44,651 nucleotides of DNA from a virus. Location of the stretch: the IMG/VR virus record IMGVR_UViG_3300025759_000174, positions 1 through 44,651 of that record; one strand, written 5' to 3'. A model generated the notes under the pieces. The model was not told where the DNA came from and did not search any database. It saw only the letters and a program-made list of their open reading frames with translations. The translations under genes and the position numbers were made by a program. Every line of letters begins with the position of its first letter. The stretch's first letter is position 1. Positions 6,653 to 12,519 of the stretch are shown in pieces.

Positions 6653-7405
6653 TTAAAATACATCTTTTACCCATGGATATTTTCCGTCAGGAAATCTTTT
6701 AACCATTTCTTCGTGTCCTTGTAAGTACCATTGTTTTGCAAATTCTAGTTGTTCATCATTACCACGATTTAATCTAAAATTTATTGTAAATTCATTTGTA
6801 CAGCCTAGCTTTGGATAATGTTTAGAAAAAACATCAAAGACAAACTTATCGGTTCTTTGATTATTTTCTCTAGAAAATCTAAAACAGTTACCAAGGTGCA
6901 TTAACATTTTTTTGGACACACACCAAGATTGACCATCTATGATGTAATAATTCTCCGTTGACCAAACAGGATAGAAGCCTATTGATTCAAAGATATCTTT
7001 ACAAATAAATTTCTTGTTCTTATCATAAATATTTCTAAATGCAAAAACCCAGTCAACATTATGTTTTTCTAATACAAAATTTATGTTTTGAAAGTGCTGT
7101 CTATCTAACCAGTCACCTGTACCTAAAGGTTGCCAGTAGTCATAGTTTACAAGATGTATCATGCCCGAAGATATGTGCTCCGGTCTGAATTGGCCGTCTT
7201 TACTTATCTTTTCAGGTAATACAAAATGTAGAGTATTTTTAGGTTTAAGCTTGTTTAGAATCGTTCTAACTTGATCATGACCTTTCTCTGTGTCCGTGAC
7301 CAAAGTATGTTTAACATTTGAATAAGATTGAGTTTGCACTGATTCAATCGTGTCTTCTAATCCTTCTTCACCTAATGTTGGTGTATAGACATTATATAAT
7401 TTCAA
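6653..7405 (-). CDS. glycosyltransferase family 2-like protein
   Basis: The 250-residue product begins KLYNVYTPTLG..GLEDTIESVQTQSY, a variant of the GT2 opening (nucleotide-sugar-binding strand followed by 'SV..Q.Y'). GTGDWLD near residues 95-101 replaces the usual acidic metal motif, and SQ/WFAF elements follow as in GT-A folds. It should transfer a sugar from a nucleotide donor; acceptor unknown. It is soluble. It overlaps the coiled-coil gene upstream by four bases. It may modify host surface sugars or a phage protein. Confidence 0.68.
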   Translation of the reverse strand: MKLYNVYTPTLGEEGLEDTIESVQTQSYSNVKHTLVTDTEKGHDQVRTILNKLKPKNTLHFVLPEKISKDGQFRPEHISSGMIHLVNYDYWQPLGTGDWLDRQHFQNINFVLEKHNVDWVFAFRNIYDKNKKFICKDIFESIGFYPVWSTENYYIIDGQSWCVSKKMLMHLGNCFRFSRENNQRTDKFVFDVFSKHYPKLGCTNEFTINFRLNRGNDEQLEFAKQWYLQGHEEMVKRFPDGKYPWVKDVF

Positions 7406-7701
7406 AGAACTCCTTTATTTCTAAATTGTTTAACAGATTGTTGTAATTGTTTTTTTAACGATTTATAATCTTCAGCTATTTTTCTAAGTTCAATAACTTC
7501 TTCTGTTATCTTTTGATTATATTTATGTAAGGTTTCGTTCTTAAATTTTAACCTTTCATTTTGTTCCTCTAAATCATTAGGTCCTCTTCTGTTTGGCAAG
7601 GTTTTGTTTCCTTTCTTATTATGTTTAGGGTGATAGCTTTTATCATCCTGCATTTGAGCAACCATAGCTGCCCATTCTTCTACATCTTTTTGACTCATCA
7701 T
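7402..7701 (-). CDS. coiled-coil hypothetical protein
   Basis: The 99-residue product starts MMSQKDVEEWAAMVAQMQDD, has a basic linker (KHNKKGNKTLPNRRG), and from about residue 43 is one long helix with a heptad pattern (LEEQNERLKFKNETLHKYN, VIELRKIAEDYKSLKKQL). There is no membrane segment. GGAGG sits ahead of the ATG at 7701. The start overlaps the stop of the small lipoprotein gene by four bases, so the pair is coupled. Function unknown; coupling to a lipoprotein recalls spanin pairs, but the missing membrane anchor argues against it. Confidence 0.62.
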   Translation of the reverse strand: MMSQKDVEEWAAMVAQMQDDKSYHPKHNKKGNKTLPNRRGPNDLEEQNERLKFKNETLHKYNQKITEEVIELRKIAEDYKSLKKQLQQSVKQFRNKGVL

Positions 7702-7826
7702 TTTTTACCTCCGCTGAGTATCTGTTTTACTATTGTTGATGTTGGATCTAACAAATCATTTGAATTAAAAGTCTTACTGCAACTTGTTAATGTCAACACC
7801 GCTATAATCATAACTAGGTTCTTCAT
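7698..7826 (-). CDS. 42-residue lipoprotein
   Basis: The frame opens MKNLVMIIAVLTLTSC: positive start, hydrophobic stretch and an LTSC lipobox with the acylated cysteine at residue 16. The mature part is only 27 residues (SKTFNSNDLLDPTS...). AGGAG lies seven bases ahead of the ATG, a strong ribosome-binding site, although the start is inside the 3' end of the zinc-binding gene. It should be exported and anchored in a membrane by lipid. It could serve lysis (Rz1-like, though not proline-rich) or superinfection exclusion; the sequence does not decide. Confidence 0.7.
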   Translation of the reverse strand: MKNLVMIIAVLTLTSCSKTFNSNDLLDPTSTIVKQILSGGKK

Positions 7827-7947
7827 CTATTTCTCCTGCTGATTCACATTTCGTACATTGAATCGTTATTTTTTCACTTTCTGTTTGGTCTTTCCATATC
7901 CTTCGATAGCCATTACCCATACATTTATCACAAATTTTACGCACCAC
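7774..7947 (-). CDS. small zinc-finger protein (DnaJ-type CxxC pairs)
   Basis: The product has CDKCMGNGY followed ~22 residues later by CTKCESAGE, two CxxC pairs that should bind one zinc ion. CxxCxGxGY is the DnaJ zinc-domain signature and recurs in stand-alone small phage proteins. I place the start at a GTG (7947), which gives 57 residues and only a short overlap with the gene upstream. An ATG at 8013 would give 79 residues but overlap it by 77 bases. Function unknown; possibly protein or nucleic-acid binding. The lipoprotein gene begins inside its 3' end. Confidence 0.65.
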   Translation of the reverse strand: MVRKICDKCMGNGYRRIWKDQTESEKITIQCTKCESAGEIDEEPSYDYSGVDINKLQ

Positions 7948-8215
7948 TGGGCACCCACTTGTTGATTTTACCTTTTGCTTTTCTGTAAATATATCTTGGG
8001 TCATAACCTGCATATATACAGACCGTTACAAAGTCTGTGTTACCTACATCAATCCATTCTGAAGCAGATCTCATCTCTCCGTAACTTAAGGGTGTTGCTT
8101 GGCATCTTTCTGAACATGCCTCATAAACACCTTGTGATAAAACCGCTTTCCATAGTCTTTGTTCAGGTGTTAATTTTTGTTCAAAAATGGTTTCGCTATT
8201 TGCTAAGTCTGCCAT
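7937..8215 (-). CDS. conserved hypothetical phage protein
   Basis: The 92-residue product has an LTPEQRLWKAVLSQGVYEAC helix, SASEWID, and DFVTVCIYAGYDPRYIYRKAK. The pattern 'rLW..VL.Q...dA ... W....DF..VC..AG.DP' is one I know from many tailed phages as a conserved family without a firm function. It is soluble. Its start lies 20 bases inside the ribbon-helix-helix gene upstream, and its stop overlaps the zinc-finger gene downstream. Confidence 0.7.
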   Translation of the reverse strand: MADLANSETIFEQKLTPEQRLWKAVLSQGVYEACSERCQATPLSYGEMRSASEWIDVGNTDFVTVCIYAGYDPRYIYRKAKGKINKWVPSGA

Positions 8216-8366
8216 TTAACTTTCTCGCTTTCTCGTTTACTAATGTTTTTACTACTTGACTACGACTTAATTTAACATCTGCTGCTAATTTAGTTTGTAG
8301 TTTTGTTATTGTTTCATATGTGGCATGATCCACTGTTATGTTTTTATACTTGCTAAAGTCAGTCAT
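8196..8366 (-). CDS. ribbon-helix-helix-type DNA-binding protein (putative)
   Basis: The 56-residue product starts MTDFSKYKNITVDHATYETI and continues KLQTKLAADVKLSRSQVVKTLVNEK. One beta strand (KNITVD) followed by two helices with a SRSQVV turn is the pattern of Arc/MetJ/CopG-type repressors, which dimerise and insert the strand pair into the DNA groove. It is the first leftward gene after a divergent gap, where a regulator would be expected. AAAGG lies about eleven bases ahead of the ATG. It could act on the divergent region beside it or on the GTTACAAA sites. Confidence 0.62.
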   Translation of the reverse strand: MTDFSKYKNITVDHATYETITKLQTKLAADVKLSRSQVVKTLVNEKARKLNGRLSK

Positions 8367-8438
8367 TATTTGATAACCTTTCTTTTTATGTTTATATTAT
8401 TTATATAGGACATTAACTCAAAATATACAAGAGGTCAA
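8367..8438. promoter_or_regulatory. AT-rich divergent promoter region (putative)
   Basis: This 72-base gap separates the leftward RHH gene and the rightward exported protein. It is almost all A and T, with TATATT and TATATA runs near 8390-8407 that could act as -10 elements in either direction. No convincing -35 stands out. AGAGG just ahead of 8439 is the ribosome-binding site of the rightward gene. Confidence 0.35.
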
Positions 8439-8648
8439 ATGAAATTTTTATTAATTATGACAATGTGCTCTAGCATATATCAAACCTGCATGCCCCCAGC
8501 AGAAATGCATCCTATGTATGATAAGTATGAAACCTGTGCAACCGCAGGTCATCAAAATAGTTTATATCTTTTAAAAGAAATGGGTCCTAGAGTAGAAGCA
8601 GATCGTATTACTGTTCATTTTGAGTGCAAACAAATGATTGGTGCCTAG
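8439..8648 (+). CDS. small cysteine-containing exported protein
   Basis: The 69-residue product starts MKFLLIMTMCSSIYQTCMPP, a short hydrophobic signal-like stretch, and then has C and aromatic residues (YETCATAGH, HFECKQMIG). Four cysteines fit a small disulfide-bonded periplasmic protein. Proteins of this look are frequent in marine phages, usually without function. AGAGG is five bases ahead of the ATG. It is one of few rightward genes here and converges with the next gene with a 4-base overlap. Confidence 0.62.
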   Translation: MKFLLIMTMCSSIYQTCMPPAEMHPMYDKYETCATAGHQNSLYLLKEMGPRVEADRITVHFECKQMIGA

Positions 8649-8860
8649 ACTCCACCCTCACCATTACACATATAGCCTATAACTCTTTTTTTATCATACA
8701 TGTAGTAGTAATGATTAGTCATAAAAGTCTTTTTTCTTTTTTCATTTTTTACAACATTAGCTTGCCACCAAGAATAACAACTATTTTGCACTTCAAATGT
8801 ATCTAATTTTATATCGCCTCCAAATGTAAGATACATCAGGGTAATCATTATGGGTTTCAC
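8645..8860 (-). CDS. small putatively exported protein
   Basis: The 71-residue product starts at a GTG that touches the stop of the basic 44-residue gene upstream (TAGTG). It opens KPIMITLMYLTFGGD, a weak signal-like stretch, then NSCYSWWQANVV and a lysine- and tyrosine-rich part (KKTFMTNHYYYMYDKK). One cysteine pair could form a disulfide. No family is recognised. Composition resembles its neighbour on the other strand, with which it converges. Confidence 0.55.
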   Translation of the reverse strand: MKPIMITLMYLTFGGDIKLDTFEVQNSCYSWWQANVVKNEKRKKTFMTNHYYYMYDKKRVIGYMCNGEGGV

Positions 8861-8994
8861 TAACGCCCCTGGCCTTTGTACTTCTTTCTGTGAGGTTTTC
8901 TCTTGTTTAAGTTTTTGGTGTGTACACCTGGACGTTTTTTAGGTGTTCTTTTGTGATAGTTATTAACTCCAAATAAAGCTTTTTTCTTAGCCAT
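8860..8994 (-). CDS. 44-residue very basic protein
   Basis: The product starts MAKKKALFGVNNYHKRTPKK, continues with RPGVHTKNLNKRKPHRKK and ends YKGQGR. It is about 40% Lys, Arg or His. I recognise this as a recurring tiny basic protein of marine phages (the RPG.H...LNK motif), probably binding nucleic acid, but no role is established. Its ATG lies inside the last codons of the zinc-ribbon gene upstream and its stop touches the GTG of the next gene. Confidence 0.7.
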   Translation of the reverse strand: MAKKKALFGVNNYHKRTPKKRPGVHTKNLNKRKPHRKKYKGQGR

Positions 8995-9208
8995 CTTTTT
9001 TTTCTTCAGCTTTTCGTTTTACAAACTCTTGTTCTTCGCTATCAAGTTTTAGATATTTAATAGAACCATTTACGTACTGTCTTGTTTCCTGACCGCACAT
9101 TGTGCATTTGTAATAATCTGTAACAATTGCAACTAATAAAGTATCTTCTTTACAGTGTGGGCATTCACCGTGCACAGTATCAATGTATCCAATTTTTATT
9201 GTTCTCAT
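8987..9208 (-). CDS. small zinc-ribbon protein
   Basis: From the ATG at 9208 the product is 73 residues: MRTIKIGYIDTV, then CPHC, a VTDYYKCTMCG second pair and a charged helical end (EEQEFVKRKAEEKK). The two CxxC pairs ~20 residues apart are a zinc ribbon. A TTG at 9217 would add three residues; I prefer the ATG because it overlaps the upstream stop (ATGA). Such proteins may bind nucleic acid or another protein; the partner is unknown. Confidence 0.68.
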   Translation of the reverse strand: MRTIKIGYIDTVHGECPHCKEDTLLVAIVTDYYKCTMCGQETRQYVNGSIKYLKLDSEEQEFVKRKAEEKKDG

Positions 9209-9675
9209 CCTAACCAAGGTAAGTATTTAACTTTACCGTCCTCTCGTCTAGCTTTAAGCCATTGGTTTCTATTATTTTCTGATGAATAACTACAATGAAT
9301 CCATCCTGATGTTGGTTCGCCTTCTTTGTAAAATTCTAAAATCCCTTGATCTATCTCTAAATTATTTTTAATCCAAATTGCTAAATCTAAATTATCTACA
9401 CCAGGTATTTCAAAATCTGCTGCCGCCGCTCCATTGTCAGCTACATGTTGACTGGTAACAGAGCTACCTATTTCTATACACAGCTGGGCACATCGAAATC
9501 CTGATGAAATGATTAATGGTTTATCAAAGTGTGATCTAATTGGTTGTAATACATTTACAGCCAATGCTTTTAAATTTTCTATTTGCGCTGGGTTAGGATT
9601 ATTATTAATACCCTTACGTTCAGCTATTTGGCTTTTGGTAAGTTCGTCTAAAGTTATGTTAGCAGTTAATTTCAT
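9205..9675 (-). CDS. M15-family peptidase, probable endolysin
   Basis: The 156-residue product matches the Peptidase_M15_3 family: IISSGFRC (R61), SQH (H77), AAADF (D87) and GWIH (H127), the three zinc ligands of D,D/L,D-carboxypeptidase-type enzymes. It should cut peptide cross-links of peptidoglycan at the end of infection. There is no signal peptide, so export would depend on a holin or another membrane protein such as those encoded just upstream. It overlaps the 2OG oxygenase upstream by four bases. Confidence 0.82.
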   Translation of the reverse strand: MKLTANITLDELTKSQIAERKGINNNPNPAQIENLKALAVNVLQPIRSHFDKPLIISSGFRCAQLCIEIGSSVTSQHVADNGAAAADFEIPGVDNLDLAIWIKNNLEIDQGILEFYKEGEPTSGWIHCSYSSENNRNQWLKARREDGKVKYLPWLG

Positions 9676-10250
9676 ATTACTTTAAAGTTATAAGCTAAAC
9701 TAATTCTTGTTTCATCTGAATTATTTTTTCCAACAGAGTGTCTTACATCTGATTTAAACATTATTAACTTTCCTGGCTCTGGTGTAAAGTCAAAATTTTG
9801 CCAAGTATAAGGGTTATTTTTATCATACAAAGGAGGCATTGTTCGTATTAATGGACCATTTATTCTTATATCTCCACTATTTTCGTTTGATTTAAGATAA
9901 TAAACAGAAACTAATTGATCTGTAATATGATCATGTTCTTCTTGATAATCTCCAGGTTCATAATAATTAATCCAACTTGAATCACAGTTTATTTGTCTAT
10001 TTTTGAAACCAACTATATCGGCAAAATCACATATACTATTAAATACAAATTTTGTTATTGAGTTAAATTTTTCATTTGTATGTACATTGTAAGTTCCACA
10101 AGTATTAAAAACAGTTGACTGCCAGTTACTTCCACCTTGTTTGTTTTCTTTTTTTATTTTGGTGCATTCATCAACAAGTTCATCTTGAACTTCGTTATGT
10201 TTTTCATTTGTAGTGATTGCTACGGGAACAGAAAAAAGATTTTGAATCAT
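9672..10250 (-). CDS. 2OG-Fe(II) oxygenase, TIGR02466-like (4 of 7)
   Basis: The 192-residue product has EEHDH (H106, H108), LVSVYYL, GKLIMFKSDVRHSV (H171) and ETRISLAYNF (R182), the TIGR02466/2OG-FeII_Oxy_5 layout. It begins MIQNLF like the oxygenase at 712-1275, and the two end in nearly the same strand (RISLA.N), so they look like paralogues. It is unexpected inside a lysis module: its stop overlaps the M15 peptidase start (ATGA) and its start overlaps the tiny membrane gene upstream. Substrate unknown. Confidence 0.85.
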   Translation of the reverse strand: MIQNLFSVPVAITTNEKHNEVQDELVDECTKIKKENKQGGSNWQSTVFNTCGTYNVHTNEKFNSITKFVFNSICDFADIVGFKNRQINCDSSWINYYEPGDYQEEHDHITDQLVSVYYLKSNENSGDIRINGPLIRTMPPLYDKNNPYTWQNFDFTPEPGKLIMFKSDVRHSVGKNNSDETRISLAYNFKVI

Positions 10251-10327
10251 GGTCTAAGTGTATAAATGATCATACAGATTACAACAAGTAAAGCAATAGC
10301 TGTATTCATAGGAAATAAAAATTCCAT
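10247..10327 (-). CDS. 26-residue membrane micro-protein (putative)
   Basis: The product starts MEFLFPMNTAIALLVVIC and has one clear transmembrane helix followed by a short TLRP end. Its ATG overlaps the stop of the 18-residue frame upstream (TAATG), and its stop overlaps the start of the 2OG oxygenase (ATGA). This unbroken chain of overlaps is better evidence than length. In a lysis region it could act as a holin or antiholin-like pinhole peptide, which is inference. Confidence 0.5.
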   Translation of the reverse strand: MEFLFPMNTAIALLVVICMIIYTLRP

Positions 10328-10383
10328 TAGCTGTTAATTCCAACCAACCATAACACAATAAATATATAACAAATGGGTTCCAT
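10327..10383 (-). CDS. 18-residue hydrophobic micro-protein (putative)
   Basis: The frame starts MEPICYIFIVLWLVG and is one short hydrophobic helix. Its ATG overlaps the stop of the gene at 10383-10595 (TAATG), and its stop overlaps the ATG of the 26-residue gene. It is at the limit of what can be called a gene; it may instead be a translational bridge that carries ribosomes to the next start. No ribosome-binding site of its own is needed if coupled. Confidence 0.35.
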   Translation of the reverse strand: MEPICYIFIVLWLVGINS

Positions 10384-10595
10384 TATTGTATGTGAATTTT
10401 TTTGATTGATTTTGAACCATCAATATTTAACTCAATTTCAGCCTCACCGGACCAACATTGATACCTTACATTTTTACTGTACTGTCTCTCCGCCTGGCGC
10501 TTATGCTTCAAACAAGATCCCATCGACTCTTGTATACGTGCTTCTTTAATATCTCCTGATACAAACATTAATAATCCTACAACAGCCTCTATCAT
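10383..10595 (-). CDS. small membrane-anchored protein, lysis region
   Basis: The 70-residue product starts MIEAVVGLLMFVSGD, a short hydrophobic anchor or signal, followed by KEARIQESMGSCLKHKRQAERQ and a C-terminal YQCWSGEAE part. Two cysteines may bond outside the membrane. Small phage proteins with a hydrophobic start and SM..CL..KR.A.R are frequent in marine phages, and their place beside endolysin genes suggests a lysis role, but none is proved. It overlaps both neighbours. Confidence 0.62.
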   Translation of the reverse strand: MIEAVVGLLMFVSGDIKEARIQESMGSCLKHKRQAERQYSKNVRYQCWSGEAEIELNIDGSKSIKKIHIQ

Positions 10596-11002
10596 TGTTT
10601 TGCTCCATTTCCATTGTAATACATATCTCTGTTTTTATCTTTTAGTTCTTCAATATCTTCTAAAACTTTATCCATTTGTTTTCTTAAAAATTCAATATTC
10701 ACTTTGTTTAAAGCCATGTTCTCAATGTGTTTGTTAATCTTTTCAGTGGTAGTGTAAAGATTCTCAATCATCATGAATTGTTCAGAATCGGCGGGCAATG
10801 ATCCCATTTCTCCCCGTGGCCATTTTATTCTAAACTCTGTGTTCTTTTCAAGATCAGACTCCATAAGTTCTAGTCGCGTGTCGTGCTTGTTGAGCTGCTC
10901 AACAATACCGAAGTAGGCCCATACTCCAACAGCAACACCTGTAATGATACCTAAAATTGTTTTAAGATCTGTGCTTACAGCTGTGTTTTCTTTTAACTTC
11001 AT
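10592..11002 (-). CDS. membrane protein with coiled coil, lysis region
   Basis: The 136-residue product has a transmembrane helix at residues 14-33 (LKTILGIITGVAVGVWAYFG) followed by a long helical part with heptad character (EQLNKHDTRLELMESDLEKN, LRKQMDKVLEDIEELKD). One membrane segment plus a coiled coil is the layout of inner-membrane spanin subunits and of some holin-like proteins. A WPRGEMGSLPADS stretch breaks the helix. The gene at 11462-11773 has the same layout. It overlaps both neighbours by four bases. Confidence 0.62.
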   Translation of the reverse strand: MKLKENTAVSTDLKTILGIITGVAVGVWAYFGIVEQLNKHDTRLELMESDLEKNTEFRIKWPRGEMGSLPADSEQFMMIENLYTTTEKINKHIENMALNKVNIEFLRKQMDKVLEDIEELKDKNRDMYYNGNGAKQ

Positions 11003-11487
11003 TTTGGCATTGCTCCTTCAAAGATAACTACATCTGGATTATCTTTTAGATATTGTATCTTTAAATTTTCCCAATGACTACCCTCTGGTTTCTTATCAAT
11101 AAACTTAACAACCCCTAATTTATTACACATATTAAATAACTCTGCAAATTCTAAAGGTGGAGGACTAATATTAGGTATTCTTTTGCACTCTTTTATAAGT
11201 TCAAGTTGGGTTTTTATTTTACTTTTCTTCTGCATTTCTGCAATATACTCATCACTACACACAGCACCTAAAGGCATACGAAATCTAAAACCTAATGTTT
11301 GATCTTGATATTCATTACTTGTACCTGTTTTATATTCGTGTTGTCGAAGTTCTGTATAAGTTTCCCAACTACCTCTTTCACAGGTATTATAATCATTTAG
11401 ATATTCATTTCTTGCTTGAACATAAGTTGCAACGCAAAGAAAGAATGCGATCCAGAGTAAGTTATCTCGTAAGGTCTTTAAGGTCAT
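10999..11487 (-). CDS. exported or membrane-anchored protein, unknown
   Basis: The 162-residue product has a signal or anchor at residues 9-24 (LLWIAFFLCVATYVQA) with a signal-peptidase-like AxA-type end, then a soluble domain with four cysteines (NTCERGSW, GAVCSDEYI, IKECKRIP, FNMCNKLG) that could pair as disulfides. It is therefore likely periplasmic. It lies between two membrane coiled-coil genes, in a region ending in a peptidoglycan peptidase, which fits a lysis or spanin-like role without proving it. Confidence 0.6.
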   Translation of the reverse strand: MTLKTLRDNLLWIAFFLCVATYVQARNEYLNDYNTCERGSWETYTELRQHEYKTGTSNEYQDQTLGFRFRMPLGAVCSDEYIAEMQKKSKIKTQLELIKECKRIPNISPPPLEFAELFNMCNKLGVVKFIDKKPEGSHWENLKIQYLKDNPDVVIFEGAMPK

Positions 11488-11773
11488 AGGTATGATCCCT
11501 CACTGTGTCTGCTAGTTGTCTGTATAAATTTTCTGCCATTGTCCACGTTGCTTCTGCTGCGGACAATCTTTGTTTAAGGTCGTTAATATCTGCTGTGGAG
11601 TTAGTTAGTTTAGACTCCATTTTAATAATGGTTTCTTGGTTAGCTGTAATAGTGTCTGTTAAAGATAATACATATCTTACCGATGTAAATGTTCCTGCTA
11701 TAATTGCTGCAACAACAGGAACAATTACAATATTCTTTTTAAACCACTCTAATTTACTTTTAGGTTTCTTCAT
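11462..11773 (-). CDS. membrane protein with coiled coil (holin/spanin-like)
   Basis: The 103-residue product has a basic start (MKKPKSKLEWFKKN), a transmembrane helix at 15-32 (IVIVPVVAAIIAGTFTSV), and then a helix with heptads (ETIIKMESKLTNSTADINDL, RLSAAEATWTMAENL). Positive-inside placement puts the coiled coil in the periplasm. This resembles an inner-membrane spanin or holin-associated protein. It overlaps the exported protein downstream by 26 bases and the 33-residue gene upstream by one (TAATG). Confidence 0.62.
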   Translation of the reverse strand: MKKPKSKLEWFKKNIVIVPVVAAIIAGTFTSVRYVLSLTDTITANQETIIKMESKLTNSTADINDLKQRLSAAEATWTMAENLYRQLADTVRDHTYDLKDLTR

Positions 11774-11874
11774 TACTTATCTAGACCAGCTGTAAACCAA
11801 TCTATAAATCTGTTCCATAAACTTTTAACTTTGTCCCAAGTTTTGCAACAAATATTTTTACATTTATTAATCAT
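11773..11874 (-). CDS. 33-residue amphipathic tryptophan-rich peptide
   Basis: The product starts MINKCKNICCKTWDKVKSLW and ends FIDWFTAGLDK. Three cysteines come first, then an amphipathic helix with W13, W20 and W26 on one face. GGAG lies eight bases ahead of the ATG, and its stop overlaps the next ATG (TAATG), so it is probably translated. It resembles membrane-active amphipathic peptides. It sits at the head of the chain of membrane and lysis genes, but its action is unknown. Confidence 0.55.
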   Translation of the reverse strand: MINKCKNICCKTWDKVKSLWNRFIDWFTAGLDK

Positions 11875-12517
11875 TTTTTTTCTCCTCAATTTCGTAGAAA
11901 AAGTTATCGGTATCTTCAGTTTTCCAATCACTTGTATTTTCTACATTCCACTCAGATGTCTGCACTTTCCATTTAGGAATATCATCTTTCACTGTGAATG
12001 ATGGTATGTCCCATATACATCTATTGTTAGGTTGTGCTGCATAATTCCCGTCGTCTAGGGCTATGATGTGAGCACATTTATGCTCGTGCGGTATCTCTGA
12101 GTGATCCGTGTCTAATATATTAGGCTCTGGATGAGCAAAGTCAACCGTAAATAAGTATTTACCAGGGTGCCATTTTTTATCTTTTCCGATGTATTTACCG
12201 GCCTGTCCTTCTAAGATATCCCAATTAGTAACAGCAGGATAGTAACTAAAACAATTCCATAACTGTAACTCATCAAGTCTACGTTTAGGAACGTCTTCTG
12301 GCTTAAAGCCTCTTTGAATGAACGCAGATATTGGGAGACGATAGAAGACAGCTCCATTTTCCATAATACAATGAAAAAGTATACTGTGCCCCGTAATACT
12401 CGATAAACCAAAAATAATGCAGTCTTCAACTTCACCATGATGTTTTTTAAGGTCAAATAAATATTCTCTCTTAATTTGTGCATAAGTTACCGGTATGTTT
12501 GCGTTTAGATATGCCAT
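11867..12517 (-). CDS. conserved hypothetical protein next to DNA polymerase
   Basis: The 216-residue product starts MAYLNANIPVTYAQIKREYLFDL and contains ECIIFGLSS-type strands, a VFYRLPISAF segment, NWDILEG and PEPNILDTDHSEIPHEHKCAHII. It is mixed alpha/beta, acidic at the C-terminus and without membrane segments. I know it only as a family recurring beside polymerase genes in marine phages. It is two bases from the polymerase stop, so probably co-transcribed with replication genes. Function unknown. Confidence 0.65.
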   Translation of the reverse strand: MAYLNANIPVTYAQIKREYLFDLKKHHGEVEDCIIFGLSSITGHSILFHCIMENGAVFYRLPISAFIQRGFKPEDVPKRRLDELQLWNCFSYYPAVTNWDILEGQAGKYIGKDKKWHPGKYLFTVDFAHPEPNILDTDHSEIPHEHKCAHIIALDDGNYAAQPNNRCIWDIPSFTVKDDIPKWKVQTSEWNVENTSDWKTEDTDNFFYEIEEKKND

Positions 12518-12519
12518 AA

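Noticed and set aside
12211-12483. Membrane-like frame inside the 216-residue gene
   Set aside because: Shadow frame fully within a better supported gene; hydrophobicity reflects T-rich codons.
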